Part shown: positions 1 through 12,464 of the stretch, piece after piece
Layout of the letters: each line of letters opens with the position of its first letter
Position numbering within the stretch: position 1 is the first letter of the stretch
The notes under the pieces: model-generated
What the model saw: the letters and a program-made list of their open reading frames with translations, nothing else
What the model was told of the DNA's origin: nothing
Databases searched by the model: none
Origin: Tagetes erecta
Taxonomy: Eukaryota > Streptophyta > Magnoliopsida > Asterales > Asteraceae
DNA length: 64,000 nt
Reading direction: 5' to 3'
Assembly: GCA_030867185.1 (NCBI GenBank)
Contig: CM061497.1
Location: 35,639,517 to 35,703,516, forward strand
Position numbers and translations under genes: made by a program

Positions 1-1019
1 GTTCTGAAGACTTCTCTCGAATATTTTTGTTTCCACGAAAGAATCGGATCAATGAAATTCGCTAATGCTTTTCCGAGACCCGTTCAAAATTTTGCTAGAA
101 GTGCCCTAGGGGTATGTACACAGCGTGCCTGAAAAACTGAGTATGGGTCCGTTCATCGAATCTGACCATAATTTTGGTCCTGGAGACTTTTCTCGAATAT
201 TTTATGACTCCACGAAAGAATCGGATCAACGAAAACTCCCTAGAGCTTTCCCGATTCTTGTTCGAAATTTTGCTAGAAGGGCCCTAGGGGTAGATACACA
301 GCGTGCCCGAAAAACTGAGTATGGGACTGTTCACCGAATCTAACCATAAATTTGGTCCTGGAGACTTCTCTCGAATATTTTATGTTTCCATGAAAGAATC
401 GGATCAATGAAATTCGCTAATGCTTTTCCGTGACCCGTTCAAAATTTTGCTAGAAGTGCCCTAGGGGTATGTACACAGCGTGCCTGAAAAATTGAGTATG
501 GGTCCGTTCATCGAATCTGACCATAATTTTGGTCCTGGAGACTTTTCTCGAATATTTTATAACTCCACGAAAGAATCGGATCAACGAAAACTCCCTAGAG
601 CTTTCCCGAGTCTTGTTCGAAATTTTGCTAGAAGGGCCCTAGGGGTAGGTACACAGCGTGCCCGAAAAACTGAGTATGGGACTGTTCATCGAATCTGACC
701 ATAATTTTGGTCCTGGAGACTTTTCTCGAATATTTTATGACTCCACGAAAGAATCGGATCAACGAAAACTCCCTAGAGCTTTCCCGAGTCTTGTTCGAAA
801 TTTTGCTAGAAGGGTCCTAGGGGTAGGTACACAGCGTGCCTGAAAAATAGAGTATGGGTATGTTCATAGAATCTGACCATAATTTTGGTCCTGGAGACTT
901 TTCTCGAATATTTTATGACTCCACGAAAGAATCGGATCAACGAAAACTCCTTAAAGCTTTCCCGAGTCCCGTTCGAAATTTTGCTAGAAAGGCCCTAGGG
1001 GTAGGTACACAGCGTGCCT
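1..1019 (+). repeat. Satellite monomers, left part of the 5,687 bp block (copy A)
   Basis: About six monomers, the first cut by the window edge. TATGTTTCCACG-type copies (with GAAATTCGCTAATGC) are interspersed with TATGACTCCACG-type copies. The same order and almost the same bases return at 5,688-6,706, an offset of 5,687 bp. One noticed difference is CTCCCTAGAGC near 770 against CTCCATAGAGC near 6,457. No gene is seen. Confidence 0.9.
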
Positions 1020-4000
1020 GAAAAACTGAGTATGGGACCGTTCACCGAATCTAACCATAAATTTGGTCCTGGAGACTTCTCTCGAATATTTTATGTTTCC
1101 ACGAAAGAATAGGATCAATGAAATTCGCTAATGCTTTTCCGAGACCCGTTCAAAATTTTGCTAGAAGTGCCCTAGGGGTATGTACACAGCGTGCCTGAAA
1201 AACTGAGTATGGGTCCGTTCATCGAATCTGACCATAATTTTGGTCCTGGAGACTTTTCTCGAATATTTTATGACTCCACGAAAGAATCGGATCAACGAAA
1301 ACTCCCTAGAGCTTTCCCGAGTCTTGTTCGAAACTTTGCTAGAAGGGCCCTAGGAGTAGGTACAGAGCGTGCCCGAAAAACTGAGTATGGGTCTGTTCAT
1401 TGAATCTGACCATAATTTTGGTCCTGGATACTTCTCTCAAATATTTTATGACTCCACAAAAGAATCGGAATAACGAAAACTCCCTAGAGCTTTCCCTTGA
1501 CCTGTTCGAAATATTGCTAGAAGGGCCCTAGTGGTAGGTACACAGCGTGCCCGAAAAACTGAGTATGGGTCTGTTCATCGAATCTGGCCATGATTTTGGT
1601 CCTGGAGACTTCCCTCGAATACTTTATGACTCTAAGAAAGAATCGGATCAATGAAAACTCCCCTAGTGCTTTTCCGTGACCCGTTCGATATTTTGCTAGA
1701 AGGGCCCTAGGGTTAGGTACACAGCATGCCTGAAAAACTGAGTATGGGTATGTTCATCGAATCTGACATAATTTTGGTCCTGGAGACTTTTCTCGAATAT
1801 TTTATGACTCCACGAAAGAATCGGATCAACGAAAACTCCCTAAAGCTTTCCCGAGTCCAGTTCGAATTTTTGCTAGAAGGGCCCTAGGGGTAGATACACA
1901 GCGTGCCTGAAAAACTGAGTATGGGTCTGTTCATCGAATCTGACCATAAACTTTGTCCTGGAGACTTTTCTCGAATATTTTATGACTCCACGAAAGAATC
2001 GGATCAACGAAAACTCCCTAGAGCTTTCCCGAGTCTTGTTCGAAATTTTGCTAGAAGGGCCCTAGGGGTAGGTACACAGCGTGCCCGAAAAACTGAGTAT
2101 GGGTCTGTTCATCGAATCTGACCATAAAGTTTGTCCTGGAGACTTTTCTCGAATATTTTATGACTCCACAAAAGAATCGGATCAACGAAAACTCCCTACA
2201 GCTTTCCCGTGACCCGTTCGAAATTTTGCCAGAAGGGCCCTAAGGGTAGGTACACAGCGTGCCCGAAAAACAGAGTATGGGACTGTTCACCGAATCTAAC
2301 CATAAATTTGGTCCTGGAGACTTCTCTCGAATATTTTATGTTTCCACGAAAGAATCGGATCAATGAAATTCGCTAATGCTTTTCCGAGACCCGTTCAAAA
2401 TTTTGCTAGAAGTGCCCTAGGGGTATGTACACAGCGTGCCTGAAAAACTGAGTATGGGTCCGTTCATCGAATCTGACCATAATTTTGGTCCTGGAGACTT
2501 TTCTCGAATATTTAATGACTCCACGAAACAATCGGATCAACGAAAACTCCCTAGAGCTTTCCCGAGTCTTGTTCGAAACTTTGCTAGAAGGGCCCTAGGG
2601 GTAGGTACAGAGCGTGCCCGAAAAACTGAGTATGGGTCTGTTCATTGAATCTGACCATAATTTTGGTCCTGGATACTTCTCTCAAATATTTTATGACTCC
2701 ACAAAAGAATCGGAATAACGAAAACTCCCTAGAGCTTTCCCTTGACCTGTTCGAAATATTGCTAGAAGGGCCCTAGTGGTAGGTACACAGCGTGCCCGAA
2801 AAACTGAGTATGGGTCTGTTCATCGAATCTGGCCATGATTTTGGTCCTGGAGACTTCCCTCGAATACTTTATGACTCTAAGAAAGAATCGGATCAATGAA
2901 AACTCCCCTAGTGCTTTTCCGTGACCCGTTCGATATTTTGCTAGAAGGGCCCTAGGGTTAGGTACACAGCATGCCTGAAAAACTGAGTATGGGTATGTTC
3001 ATCGAATCTGACATAATTTTGGTCCTGGAGACTTTTCTCGAATATTTTATGACTCCACGAAAGAATCGGATCAACGAAAACTCCCTAAAGCTTTCCCGAG
3101 TCCAGTTCGAATTTTTGCTAGAAGGGCCCTAGGGGTAGATACACAGCGTGCCTGAAAAACTGAGTATGGGTCTGTTCATCGAATCTGACCATAAACTTTG
3201 TCCTGGAGACTTTTCTCGAATATTTTATGACTCCACGAAAGAATCGGATCAACGAAAACTCCCTAGAGCTTTCCCGAGTCTTGTTCGAAATTTTGCTAGA
3301 AGGGCCCTAGGGGTAGGTACACAGCGTGCCCGAAAAACTGAGTATGGGTCTGTTCATCGAATCTGACCATAAAGTTTGTCCTGGAGACTTTTCTCGAATA
3401 TTTTATGACTCCACAAAAGAATCGGATCAACGAAAACTCCCTACAGCTTTCCCGTGACCCGTTCGAAATTTTGCCAGAAGGGCCCTAAGGGTAGGTACAC
3501 AGCGTGCCCGAAAAACAGAGTATGGGACTGTTCACCGAATCTAACCATAAATTTGGTCCTGGAGACTTCTCTCGAATATTTTATGTTTCCACGAAAGAAT
3601 CGGATCAATGAAATTCGCTAATGCTTTTCCGAGACCCGTTCAAAATTTTGCTAGAAGTGCCCTAGGGGTATGTACACAGCGTGCCTGAAAAACTGAGTAT
3701 GGGTCCGTTCATCGAATCTGACCATAATTTTGGTCCTGGAGACTTTTCTCGAATATTTAATGACTCCACGAAACAATCGGATCAACGAAAACTCCCTAGA
3801 GCTTTCCCGAGTCTTGTTCGAAACTTTGCTAGAAGGGCCCTAGGGGTAGGTACAGAGCGTGCCCGAAAAACTGAGTATGGGTCTGTTCATTGAATCTGAC
3901 CATAATTTTGGTCCTGGATACTTCTCTCAAATATTTTATGACTCCACAAAAGAATCGGAATAACGAAAACTCCCTAGAGCTTTCCCTTGACCTGTTCGAA

Positions 4001-4753
4001 ATATTGCTAGAAGGGCCCTAGTGGTAGGTACACAGCGTGCCCGAAAACTGAGTATGGGTCTGTTCATCGAATCTGGCCATGATTTTGGTCCTGGAGACTT
4101 CCCTCGAATACTTTATGACTCTAAGAAAGAATCGGATCAATGAAAACTCCCCTAGTGCTTTTCCGTGACCCGTTCGATATTTTGCTAGAAGGGCCCTAGG
4201 GGTAGGTACACAGCATGCCTGAAAAACTGAGTATGGGTATGTTCATCAAATCTGACATAATTTTGGTCCTGGAGACTTTTCTCGAATATTTTATGACTCC
4301 ACGAAAGAATCGGATCAACGAAAACTCCCTAAAGCTTTCCCGAGTCCAGTTCGAATTTTTGCTAGAAGGGCCCTAGGGGTAGATACACAGCGTGCCTGAA
4401 AAACTGAGTATGGGTCTGTTCATCGAATCTGACCATAAAGTTTGTCCTGGAGACTTTTCTCGAATATTTTATGACTCCACGAAAGAATCGGATCAACGAA
4501 AACTCCCTAGAGCTTTCCCGAGTCTTGTTCGAAATTTTGCTAGAAGGGCCCTAGGGGTAGGTACACAGCGTGCCCGAAAAACTGAGTATGGGTCTGTTCA
4601 TCGAATCTGACCATAAAGTTTGTCCTGGAGACTTTTCTCGAATATTTTATGACTCCACGAAAGAATCGGATCAACGAAAACTCCCTACAGCTTTCCCGTG
4701 ACCCGTTCGAAATTTTGCCAGAAGGGCCCTAAGGGTAGGTACACAGCGTGCCC
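1020..4753 (+). repeat. 7-monomer HOR (1,245 bp), three units, copy A
   Basis: Three tandem units of seven monomers start near 1,020, 2,265 and 3,510. Corresponding monomer starts lie at 1,191, 2,436 and 3,681 and at 1,903, 3,148 and 4,392, giving steps of 1,245, 1,245 and 1,244 bp. Unit-specific markers include TCGGAATAACG, a CTAGTGGTAGG monomer end, CTGGCCATGATTTTGG with TATGACTCTAAG, and CATAAACTTTGTCC or CATAAAGTTTGTCC. Unit 3 has lost one A in the GCCCGAAAAACTG stretch near 4,040, which accounts for its 1,244 bp length. Similarity continues into a partial fourth unit to about 4,890. Confidence 0.92.
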
Positions 4754-5687
4754 GAAAAACAGAGTATGGGACTGTTCACCGAATCTAACCATAAATTTGG
4801 TCCTGGAGACTTCTCTCGAATATTTTATGTTTCCACGAAAGAATCGGATCAATGAAATTCGCTAATGCTTTTCCGAGACCCGTTCAAAATTTTGCTAGAA
4901 GGGCCCTAGGGGTAGGTACCCAGCGTGCCTGAAAAATTGAGTGTGGGTTTGTTCATAAAATCTGACCATAATTTTGGTCCTGGAGACTTTTCTCGAATAT
5001 TTTATGACTCCACGAAAAAATCGGATCAACGAAAACTCCCTAGAGCTTTCCCGAGTCCCGTTCGAAATTTTGCTAGAAGGGCCCTTGGGGTAGGTACACA
5101 GTGTGCCCGGAAAACTGAGTATGGGACTGTTCACCGAATCTGACCATAAATTTGGTCCTGGAGACTTCTCTCGAATATTTTATGTTTCCACTAAAGAATC
5201 GGATCAATGAAATTCGCTAATGCTTTTCCGTGACCCGTTCGAAATATTGCTATAAGAGCCCTAGGGGAAGGTACCCAGTGTGCCTGAAAAACTGAGTATG
5301 GGTATGTTCATAGAATCTGACCATAATTTTGGTCCTAGAGACTTTTCTCGAATATTTTATGACTCCACGAAAGAATCGGATCAACCAAAACTCCCTAGAG
5401 CTTTCCTGAGTCCCGTTCGAAATTTTGCTAAAAGGGCCCTATGGGTAAGTACACATCGTGCCTGAAAAACTGAGTATGAGACTGTTCATCGAATCTGACC
5501 ATAATTTTGGTCCTGGAGACTTTTCTCGAATATTTTATGACTCCACGAAAGAATCGGATTAACAAAAACTCACTAGAGCTTTCCCGAGTCCCGTTCGAAT
5601 TTTTGCTAGATGGGCCCTAGGAGTAGATACACAGCGTGCCCGAAAAACTGAGTATGCGACTGTTCACCGAATCTAACCATAAATTTG
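4754..5687 (+). repeat. Partial HOR unit and linking monomers
   Basis: The first 140 bp continue the 7-monomer pattern. From about 4,890 the monomers change type, with GGTACCCAGCG instead of GGTACACAGCG and the monomer end CTATAAGAGCCCTAGGGG. The stretch 4,920-5,470 reappears at about 11,624-12,174 (offset 6,704). Block B begins at 5,688 and repeats the window from position 1. Confidence 0.85.
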
Positions 5688-6706
5688 GTTCTGAAGACTT
5701 CTCTCGAATATTTTTGTTTCCACGAAAGAATCGGATCAATGAAATTCGCTAATGCTTTTCCGAGACCCGTTCAAAATTTTGCTAGAAGTGCCCTAGGGGT
5801 ATGTACACAGCGTGCCTGAAAAACTGAGTATGGGTCCGTTCATCGAATCTGACCATAATTTTGGTCCTGGAGACTTTTCTCGAATATTTTATGACTCCAC
5901 GAAAGAATCGGATCAACGAAAACTCCCTAGAGCTTTCCCGATTCTTGTTCGAAATTTTGCTAGAAGGGCCCTAGGGGTAGATACACAGCGTGCCCGAAAA
6001 ACTGAGTATGGGACTGTTCACCGAATCTAACCATAAATTTGGTCCTGGAGACTTCTCTCGAATATTTTATGTTTCCATGAAAGAATCGGATCAATGAAAT
6101 TCGCTAATGCTTTTCCGTGACCCGTTCAAAATTTTGCTAGAAGTGCCCTAGGGGTATGTACACAGCGTGCCTGAAAAATTGAGTATGGGTCCGTTCATCG
6201 AATCTGACCATAATTTTGGTCCTGGAGACTTTTCTCGAATATTTTATAACTCCACGAAAGAATCGGATCAACGAAAACTCCCTAGAGCTTTCCCGAGTCT
6301 TGTTCGAAATTTTGCTAGAAGGGCCCTAGGGGTAGGTACACAGCGTGCCCGAAAAACTGAGTATGGGACTGTTCATCGAATCTGACCATAATTTTGGTCC
6401 TGGAGACTTTTCTCGAATATTTTATGACTCCACGAAAGAATCGGATCAACGAAAACTCCATAGAGCTTTCCCGAGTCTTGTTCGAAATTTTGCTAGAAGG
6501 GTCCTAGGGGTAGGTACACAGCGTGCCTGAAAAATAGAGTATGGGTATGTTCATAGAATCTGACCATAATTTTGGTCCTGGAGACTTTTCTCGAATATTT
6601 TATGACTCCACGAAAGAATCGGATCAACGAAAACTCCTTAAAGCTTTCCCGAGTCCCGTTCGAAATTTTGCTAGAAAGGCCCTAGGGGTAGGTACACAGC
6701 GTGCCT
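5688..6706 (+). repeat. Satellite monomers, left part of the 5,687 bp block (copy B)
   Basis: This repeats positions 1-1,019 at an offset of 5,687 bp, including the unusual TTCTGAAGACTT start and the TATTTTTGTTTCC variant that lacks the usual TTTTATG. The shared private variants show duplication of a block many monomers long rather than general similarity between monomers. Confidence 0.9.
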
Positions 6707-9700
6707 GAAAAACTGAGTATGGGACCGTTCACCGAATCTAACCATAAATTTGGTCCTGGAGACTTCTCTCGAATATTTTATGTTTCCACGAAAGAATAGG
6801 ATCAATGAAATTCGCTAATGCTTTTCCGAGACCCGTTCAAAATTTTGCTAGAAGTGCCCTAGGGGTATGTACACAGCGTGCCTGAAAAACTGAGTATGGG
6901 TCCGTTCATCGAATCTGACCATAATTTTGGTCCTGGAGACTTTTCTCGAATATTTTATGACTCCACGAAAGAATCGGATCAACGAAAACTCCCTAGAGCT
7001 TTCCCGAGTCTTGTTCGAAACTTTGCTAGAAGGGCCCTAGGAGTAGGTACAGAGCGTGCCCGAAAAACTGAGTATGGGTCTGTTCATTGAATCTGACCAT
7101 AATTTTGGTCCTGGATACTTCTCTCAAATATTTTATGACTCCACAAAAGAATCGGAATAACGAAAACTCCCTAGGTACACAGCGTGCCCGAAAAACTGAG
7201 TATGGGTCTGTTCATCGAATCTGGCCATGATTTTGGTCCTGGAGACTTCCCTCGAATACTTTATGACTCTAAGAAAGAATCGGATCAATGAAAACTCCCC
7301 TAGTGCTTTTCCGTGACCCGTTCGATATTTTGCTAGAAGGGCCCTAGGGGTAGGTACACAGCATGCCTGAAAAACTGAGTATGGGTATGTTCATCGAATC
7401 TGACATAATTTTGGTCCTGGAGACTTTTCTCAAATATTTTATGACTCCACGAAAGAATCGGATCAACGAAAACTCCCTAAAGCTTTCCCGAGTCCAGTTC
7501 GAATTTTTGCTAGAAGGGCCCTAGGGGTAGATACACAGCGTGCCTGAAAAACTGAGTATGGGTCTGTTCATCGAATCTGACCATAAACTTTGTCCTGGAG
7601 ACTTTTCTCGAATATTTTATGACTCCACGAAAGAATCGGATCAACGAAAACTCCCTAGAGCTTTCCCGAGTCTTGTTCGAAATTTTGCTAGAAGGGCCCT
7701 AGGGGTAGGTACACAGCGTGCCCGAAAAACTGAGTATGGGTCTGTTCATCGAATCTGACCATAAAGTTTGTCCTGGAGACTTTTCTCGAATATTTTATGA
7801 CTCCACAAAAGAATCGGATCAACGAAAACTCCCTACAGCTTTCCCGTGACCCGTTCGAAATTTTGCCAGAAGGGCCCTAAGGGTAGGTACACAGCGTGCC
7901 CGAAAAACAGAGTATGGGACTGTTCACCGAATCTAACCATAAATTTGGTCCTGGAGACTTCTCTCGAATATTTTATGTTTCCACGAAAGAATCGGATCAA
8001 TGAAATTCGCTAATGCTTTTCCGAGACCCGTTCAAAATTTTGCTAGAAGTGCCCTAGGGGTATGTACACAGCGTGCCTGAAAAACTGAGTATGGGTCCGT
8101 TCATCGAATCTGACCATAATTTTGGTCCTGGAGACTTTTCTCGAATATTTAATGACTCCACGAAACAATCGGATCAACGAAAACTCCCTAGAGCTTTCCC
8201 GAGTCTTGTTCGAAACTTTGCTAGAAGGGCCCTAGGGGTAGGTACAGAGCGTGCCCGAAAAACTGAGTATGGGTCTGTTCATTGAATCTGACCATAATTT
8301 TGGTCCTGGATACTTCTCTCAAATATTTTATGACTCCACAAAAGAATCGGAATAACGAAAACTCCCTAGAGCTTTCCCTTGACCTGTTCGAAATATTGCT
8401 AGAAGGGCCCTAGTGGTAGGTACACAGCGTGCCCGAAAACTGAGTATGGGTCTGTTCATCGAATCTGGCCATGATTTTGGTCCTGGAGACTTCCCTCGAA
8501 TACTTTATGACTCTAAGAAAGAATCGGATCAATGAAAACTCCCCTAGTGCTTTTCCGTGACCCGTTCGATATTTTGCTAGAAGGGCCCTAGGGGTAGGTA
8601 CACAGCATGCCTGAAAAACTGAGTATGGGTATGTTCATCAAATCTGACATAATTTTGGTCCTGGAGACTTTTCTCGAATATTTTATGACTCCACGAAAGA
8701 ATCGGATCAACGAAAACTCCCTAAAGCTTTCCCGAGTCCAGTTCGAATTTTTGCTAGAAGGGCCCTAGGGGTAGATACACAGCGTGCCTGAAAAACTGAG
8801 TATGGGTCTGTTCATCGAATCTGACCATAAAGTTTGTCCTGGAGACTTTTCTCGAATATTTTATGACTCCACGAAAGAATCGGATCAACGAAAACTCCCT
8901 AGAGCTTTCCCGAGTCTTGTTCGAAATTTTGCTAGAAGGGCCCTAGGGGTAGGTACACAGCGTGCCCGAAAAACTGAGTATGGGTCTGTTCATCGAATCT
9001 GACCATAAAGTTTGTCCTGGAGACTTTTCTCGAATATTTTATGACTCCACGAAAGAATCGGATCAACGAAAACTCCCTACAGCTTTCCCGTGACCCGTTC
9101 GAAATTTTGCCAGAAGGGCCCTAAGGGTAGGTACACAGCGTGCCCGAAAAACAGAGTATGGGACTGTTCACCGAATCTAACCATAAATTTGGTCCTGGAG
9201 ACTTCTCTCGAATATTTTATGTTTCCACGAAAGAATCGGATCAATGAAATTCGCTAATGCTTTTCCGAGACCCGTTCAAAATTTTGCTAGAAGTGCCCTA
9301 GGGGTATGTACACAGCGTGCCTGAAAAACTGAGTATGGGTCCGTTCATCGAATCTGACCATAATTTTGGTCCTGGAGACTTTTCTCGAATATTTTATGAC
9401 TCCACGAAAGAATCGGATCAACGAAAACACCCTAGAGCTTTCCCGAGTCTTGTTCGAAACTTTGCTAGAAGGGCCCTAGGGGTAGGTACAGAGCGTGCCC
9501 GAAAAACTGAGTATGGGTCTGTTCATTGAATCTGACCATAATTTTGGTCCTGGATACTTCTCTCAAATATTTTATGACTCCACAAAAGAATCGGAATAAC
9601 GAAAACTCCCTAGAGCTTTCCCTTGACATGTTCGAAATATTGCTAGAAGGGCCCTAGTGGTAGGTACACAGCGTGCCCGAAAAACTGAGTATGGGTCTGT

Positions 9701-9730
9701 TCTTCGAATCTGACCATGATTTTGGTCCTG
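6707..9730 (+). repeat. 7-monomer HOR, copy B, two units plus a partial, one with a 50 bp deletion
   Basis: Unit starts lie near 6,707, 7,902 and 9,146. The first unit is only about 1,195 bp because 50 bp are missing at about 7,174, where ACTCCCTAG joins directly to GTACACAGCG. The second unit (1,244 bp) carries the one-base loss near 8,432 and the CATCAAATCTGACATA variant that mark unit 3 of copy A, so copy B has lost about one whole unit. The third is partial and ends in a hybrid monomer near 9,710-9,760. Confidence 0.88.
7171..7180 (+). other. 50 bp deletion junction within a monomer
   Basis: In copy A (about 1,480-1,535) the matching monomer reads CTCCCTAGAGC, then about 40 further bases, then GTGGTAGGTACAC. 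Here CTAG joins straight to GTACAC. The 50 missing bases are flanked by a three-base TAG match, consistent with a short-homology deletion or misaligned repair. Confidence 0.8.
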
Positions 9731-12464
9731 GAGACTTCTCTCGAATATTTTATGTTTCCACGAAAGAATCGGATCAATGAAATTCGCTAATGCTTTTCCG
9801 AGACCCGTTCAAAATTTTGCTAGAAGTGCCCTAGGGGTATGTACACAGCGTGCCTGAAAAACTGAGTATGGGTCCGTTCAGCGAATCTGACCATAATTTT
9901 GGTCCTGGAGACTTTTCTCGAATATTTCATGACTCCACGAAAGAATCGGATCAACGAAAACTCCCTAAAGCTTTCCCGAGTCTTGTTCGAAATTTTGCTA
10001 GAAGGGCCCTAGGGGTAGGTACACAGCGTGCCCGAAAAACTGAGTATGGGTTCGTTCATCGAATCTGACCATAATTTTGGTCCTGGAGACTTTTCTAGAA
10101 TATTTTATGACTCCACGAAAGAATCGGATCAACGAAAACTTCCTAGAGCTTTCCCGTGACCCGTTCGAAATTTTGCTAGAAGGGCCCTAAGGGTAGGTAC
10201 ACAGCGTGCCCGAAAAACTGAGTATGGGTCTGTTCATCGAATCTGATCATAAATTTGGTCCTGGAGACTTTTCTCGAATATTTTATCACTCCACGAAAGA
10301 AAGAGATCAACGAAAACTCCTTAGAGCTTTCACGTGACCCGTTCGAATTTTGGCTAGAAGGGCCCTAGGGGTAGGTACACAGTGTGCCCGGAAAACTGAG
10401 TATGGGACTGTTCACCGAATCTGACCATAAATTTGGTTCTGGAGACTTCTCTCGAATATTTTATGTTTCCACGAAAGAATCGGATCAATGAAATTCGCTA
10501 ATCCTTTCACGTGACCCGTTCGAAATTTTGCTATAAGGGCCCTAGGGGATGGTACACAGCGTGCCCGAAAAACTGAGTATGAGTCTGTTCATCGAATCTG
10601 GCCATGATTTTGGTCCTGGAGACTTCCCTCGAATATTTTATGACTCTAAGAAAGAATCGGATCAATGAAAACTCCCCTAGTGCTTTTCCGTGACCCGTTC
10701 GATATTTTGCTAGAAGGGCCCTAGGGGTAGGTACACAGCATGCCTGAAAAACTGAGTATGGGTATGTTCATCGAATCTGACCATAATTTTGGTTCTGGAG
10801 ACTTTTCTCGAATATTTTATGACTCCACGAAAGAATCGGATCAACGAAAACTCCCTAGAGCTTTCCCGTGACCCGTTCGAAATTTTGCTAGAAGGGTCCT
10901 AGGGGTAGGTACAAAGCGTGCCTGAAAAACAGAGTATGGGTATGTTCATAGAATCTGACCATAATTTTGGTCCTGGAGACTTTTCTCGAATATTTTATGA
11001 CTCCACGAAAGAATCGGATCAACGAAAATTCCTTAAAGCTTTCCCGAGTCCCGTTCGAAATTTTGCTAGAAGTGCCCTAGGGGTATGTACACAGCGTGCC
11101 TGAAAAACTGAGTATGGGTCCGTTCATCGTAGCTGACCATAATTTTGGTCCTGGAGACTTTTCTCGAATATTTTATGACTCCACGAAAGAATCGGATCAA
11201 CGAAAACTCCCTAAAGCTTTCCCGTGTCTCGTTCGAAATTTTGCTAGAAGGGCCCTAGGGGTAGGTACACAGCGTGCCTGAAAAACTGAGTATGGGACCG
11301 TTCATCGAATCTGACCATAATTTTGGTCCTGCAGACTTTTCTCGAATATTTTATGACTCCATGAAAAAATCGGATCAACAAAAACTCCCTAGAGCTTTCC
11401 CGAGTCACGTTCGAAATTTTGCTAGAAGGGCCCTAAGGGTAGGTACACAGTGTGCCCGGAAAACTGAGTATGGGACTGTTCACCGAATCTGACCATAAAT
11501 TTGGTCCTGGAGACTTATCTCGAATACTTTATGTTTCCACTAAAGAATCGGATCAATGAAATTCGCTAATGCTTTTCCGTGACCCGTTCGAAATTTTGCT
11601 AGAAGGGCCCTAGGGGTAGCTACCCAGCGTGCCTGAAAAACTGAGTATGGGTATGTTCATAGAATCTGACCATAATTTTGGTCCTGGAGACTTTTCTCGA
11701 ATATTTTATGACTCCACGAAAAAATCGGATCAACGAAAACTCCCTAGAGCTTTCCCGAGTCTCGTTCGAAATTTTGCTAAAAGGGCCCTAGGGGTAGGTA
11801 CACAGTGTGCCCGGAAAACTGAGTATGGGACTGTTCACCGAATCTGACCATAAATTTGGTCCTGGAGACTTCTCTCGAATATTTTATGTTTCCACTAAAG
11901 AATCGGATCAATGAAATTCGCTAATGCTTTTCCGTGACCCGTTCGAAATATTGCTATAAGAGCCCTAGGGGAAGGTACCCAGCGTGCCTGAAAAACTGAG
12001 TATGGGTATGTTCATAGAATCTGACCATAATTTTGGTCCTGGAGACTTTTCTCGAATATTTTATGACTCCACGAAAGAATCGGATCAACGAAAACTCCCT
12101 AGAGCTTTCCTGAGTCCCGTTCGAAATTTTGCTAAAAGGGCCCTAGGGTTAAGTACACAGCGTGCCTGAAAAACTGAGTATGGGACTGTTCATCGAATCT
12201 GACCATAATTTTGGTCGTGGAGATTTTACTTGAATATTTTATGACTCCACGAAAGAATCGGATCAACGAAAACTCCCTAAAGCTTTCCCGTGTCCCGTTC
12301 GAAATTTTGCTAGAAGGGCCCTAGGCGTAGGTACACAGCGTGCCTGAAAAACTGAGTATGGGACCGTTCATCGAATCTGACCATAATTTTGGTCCTGCAG
12401 ACTTTTCTCGAATATTTTATGATTCCACGAAAAAATCGGATCAACGAAAATTCCTAAGAGCTTT
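9731..12464 (+). repeat. Mixed satellite monomers
   Basis: About fifteen monomers with no simple HOR of their own. Segment 10,560-11,150 matches 12,873-13,470 (offset 2,315) and again 14,468-15,065. Segment 11,624-12,174 matches 4,920-5,470 (offset 6,704), sharing GGTACCCAG and CTATAAGAGCCCTAGGGG. The copy near 12,200 has private changes (GGTCGTGGAGATTTTACTTG). No gene is seen. Confidence 0.85.
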
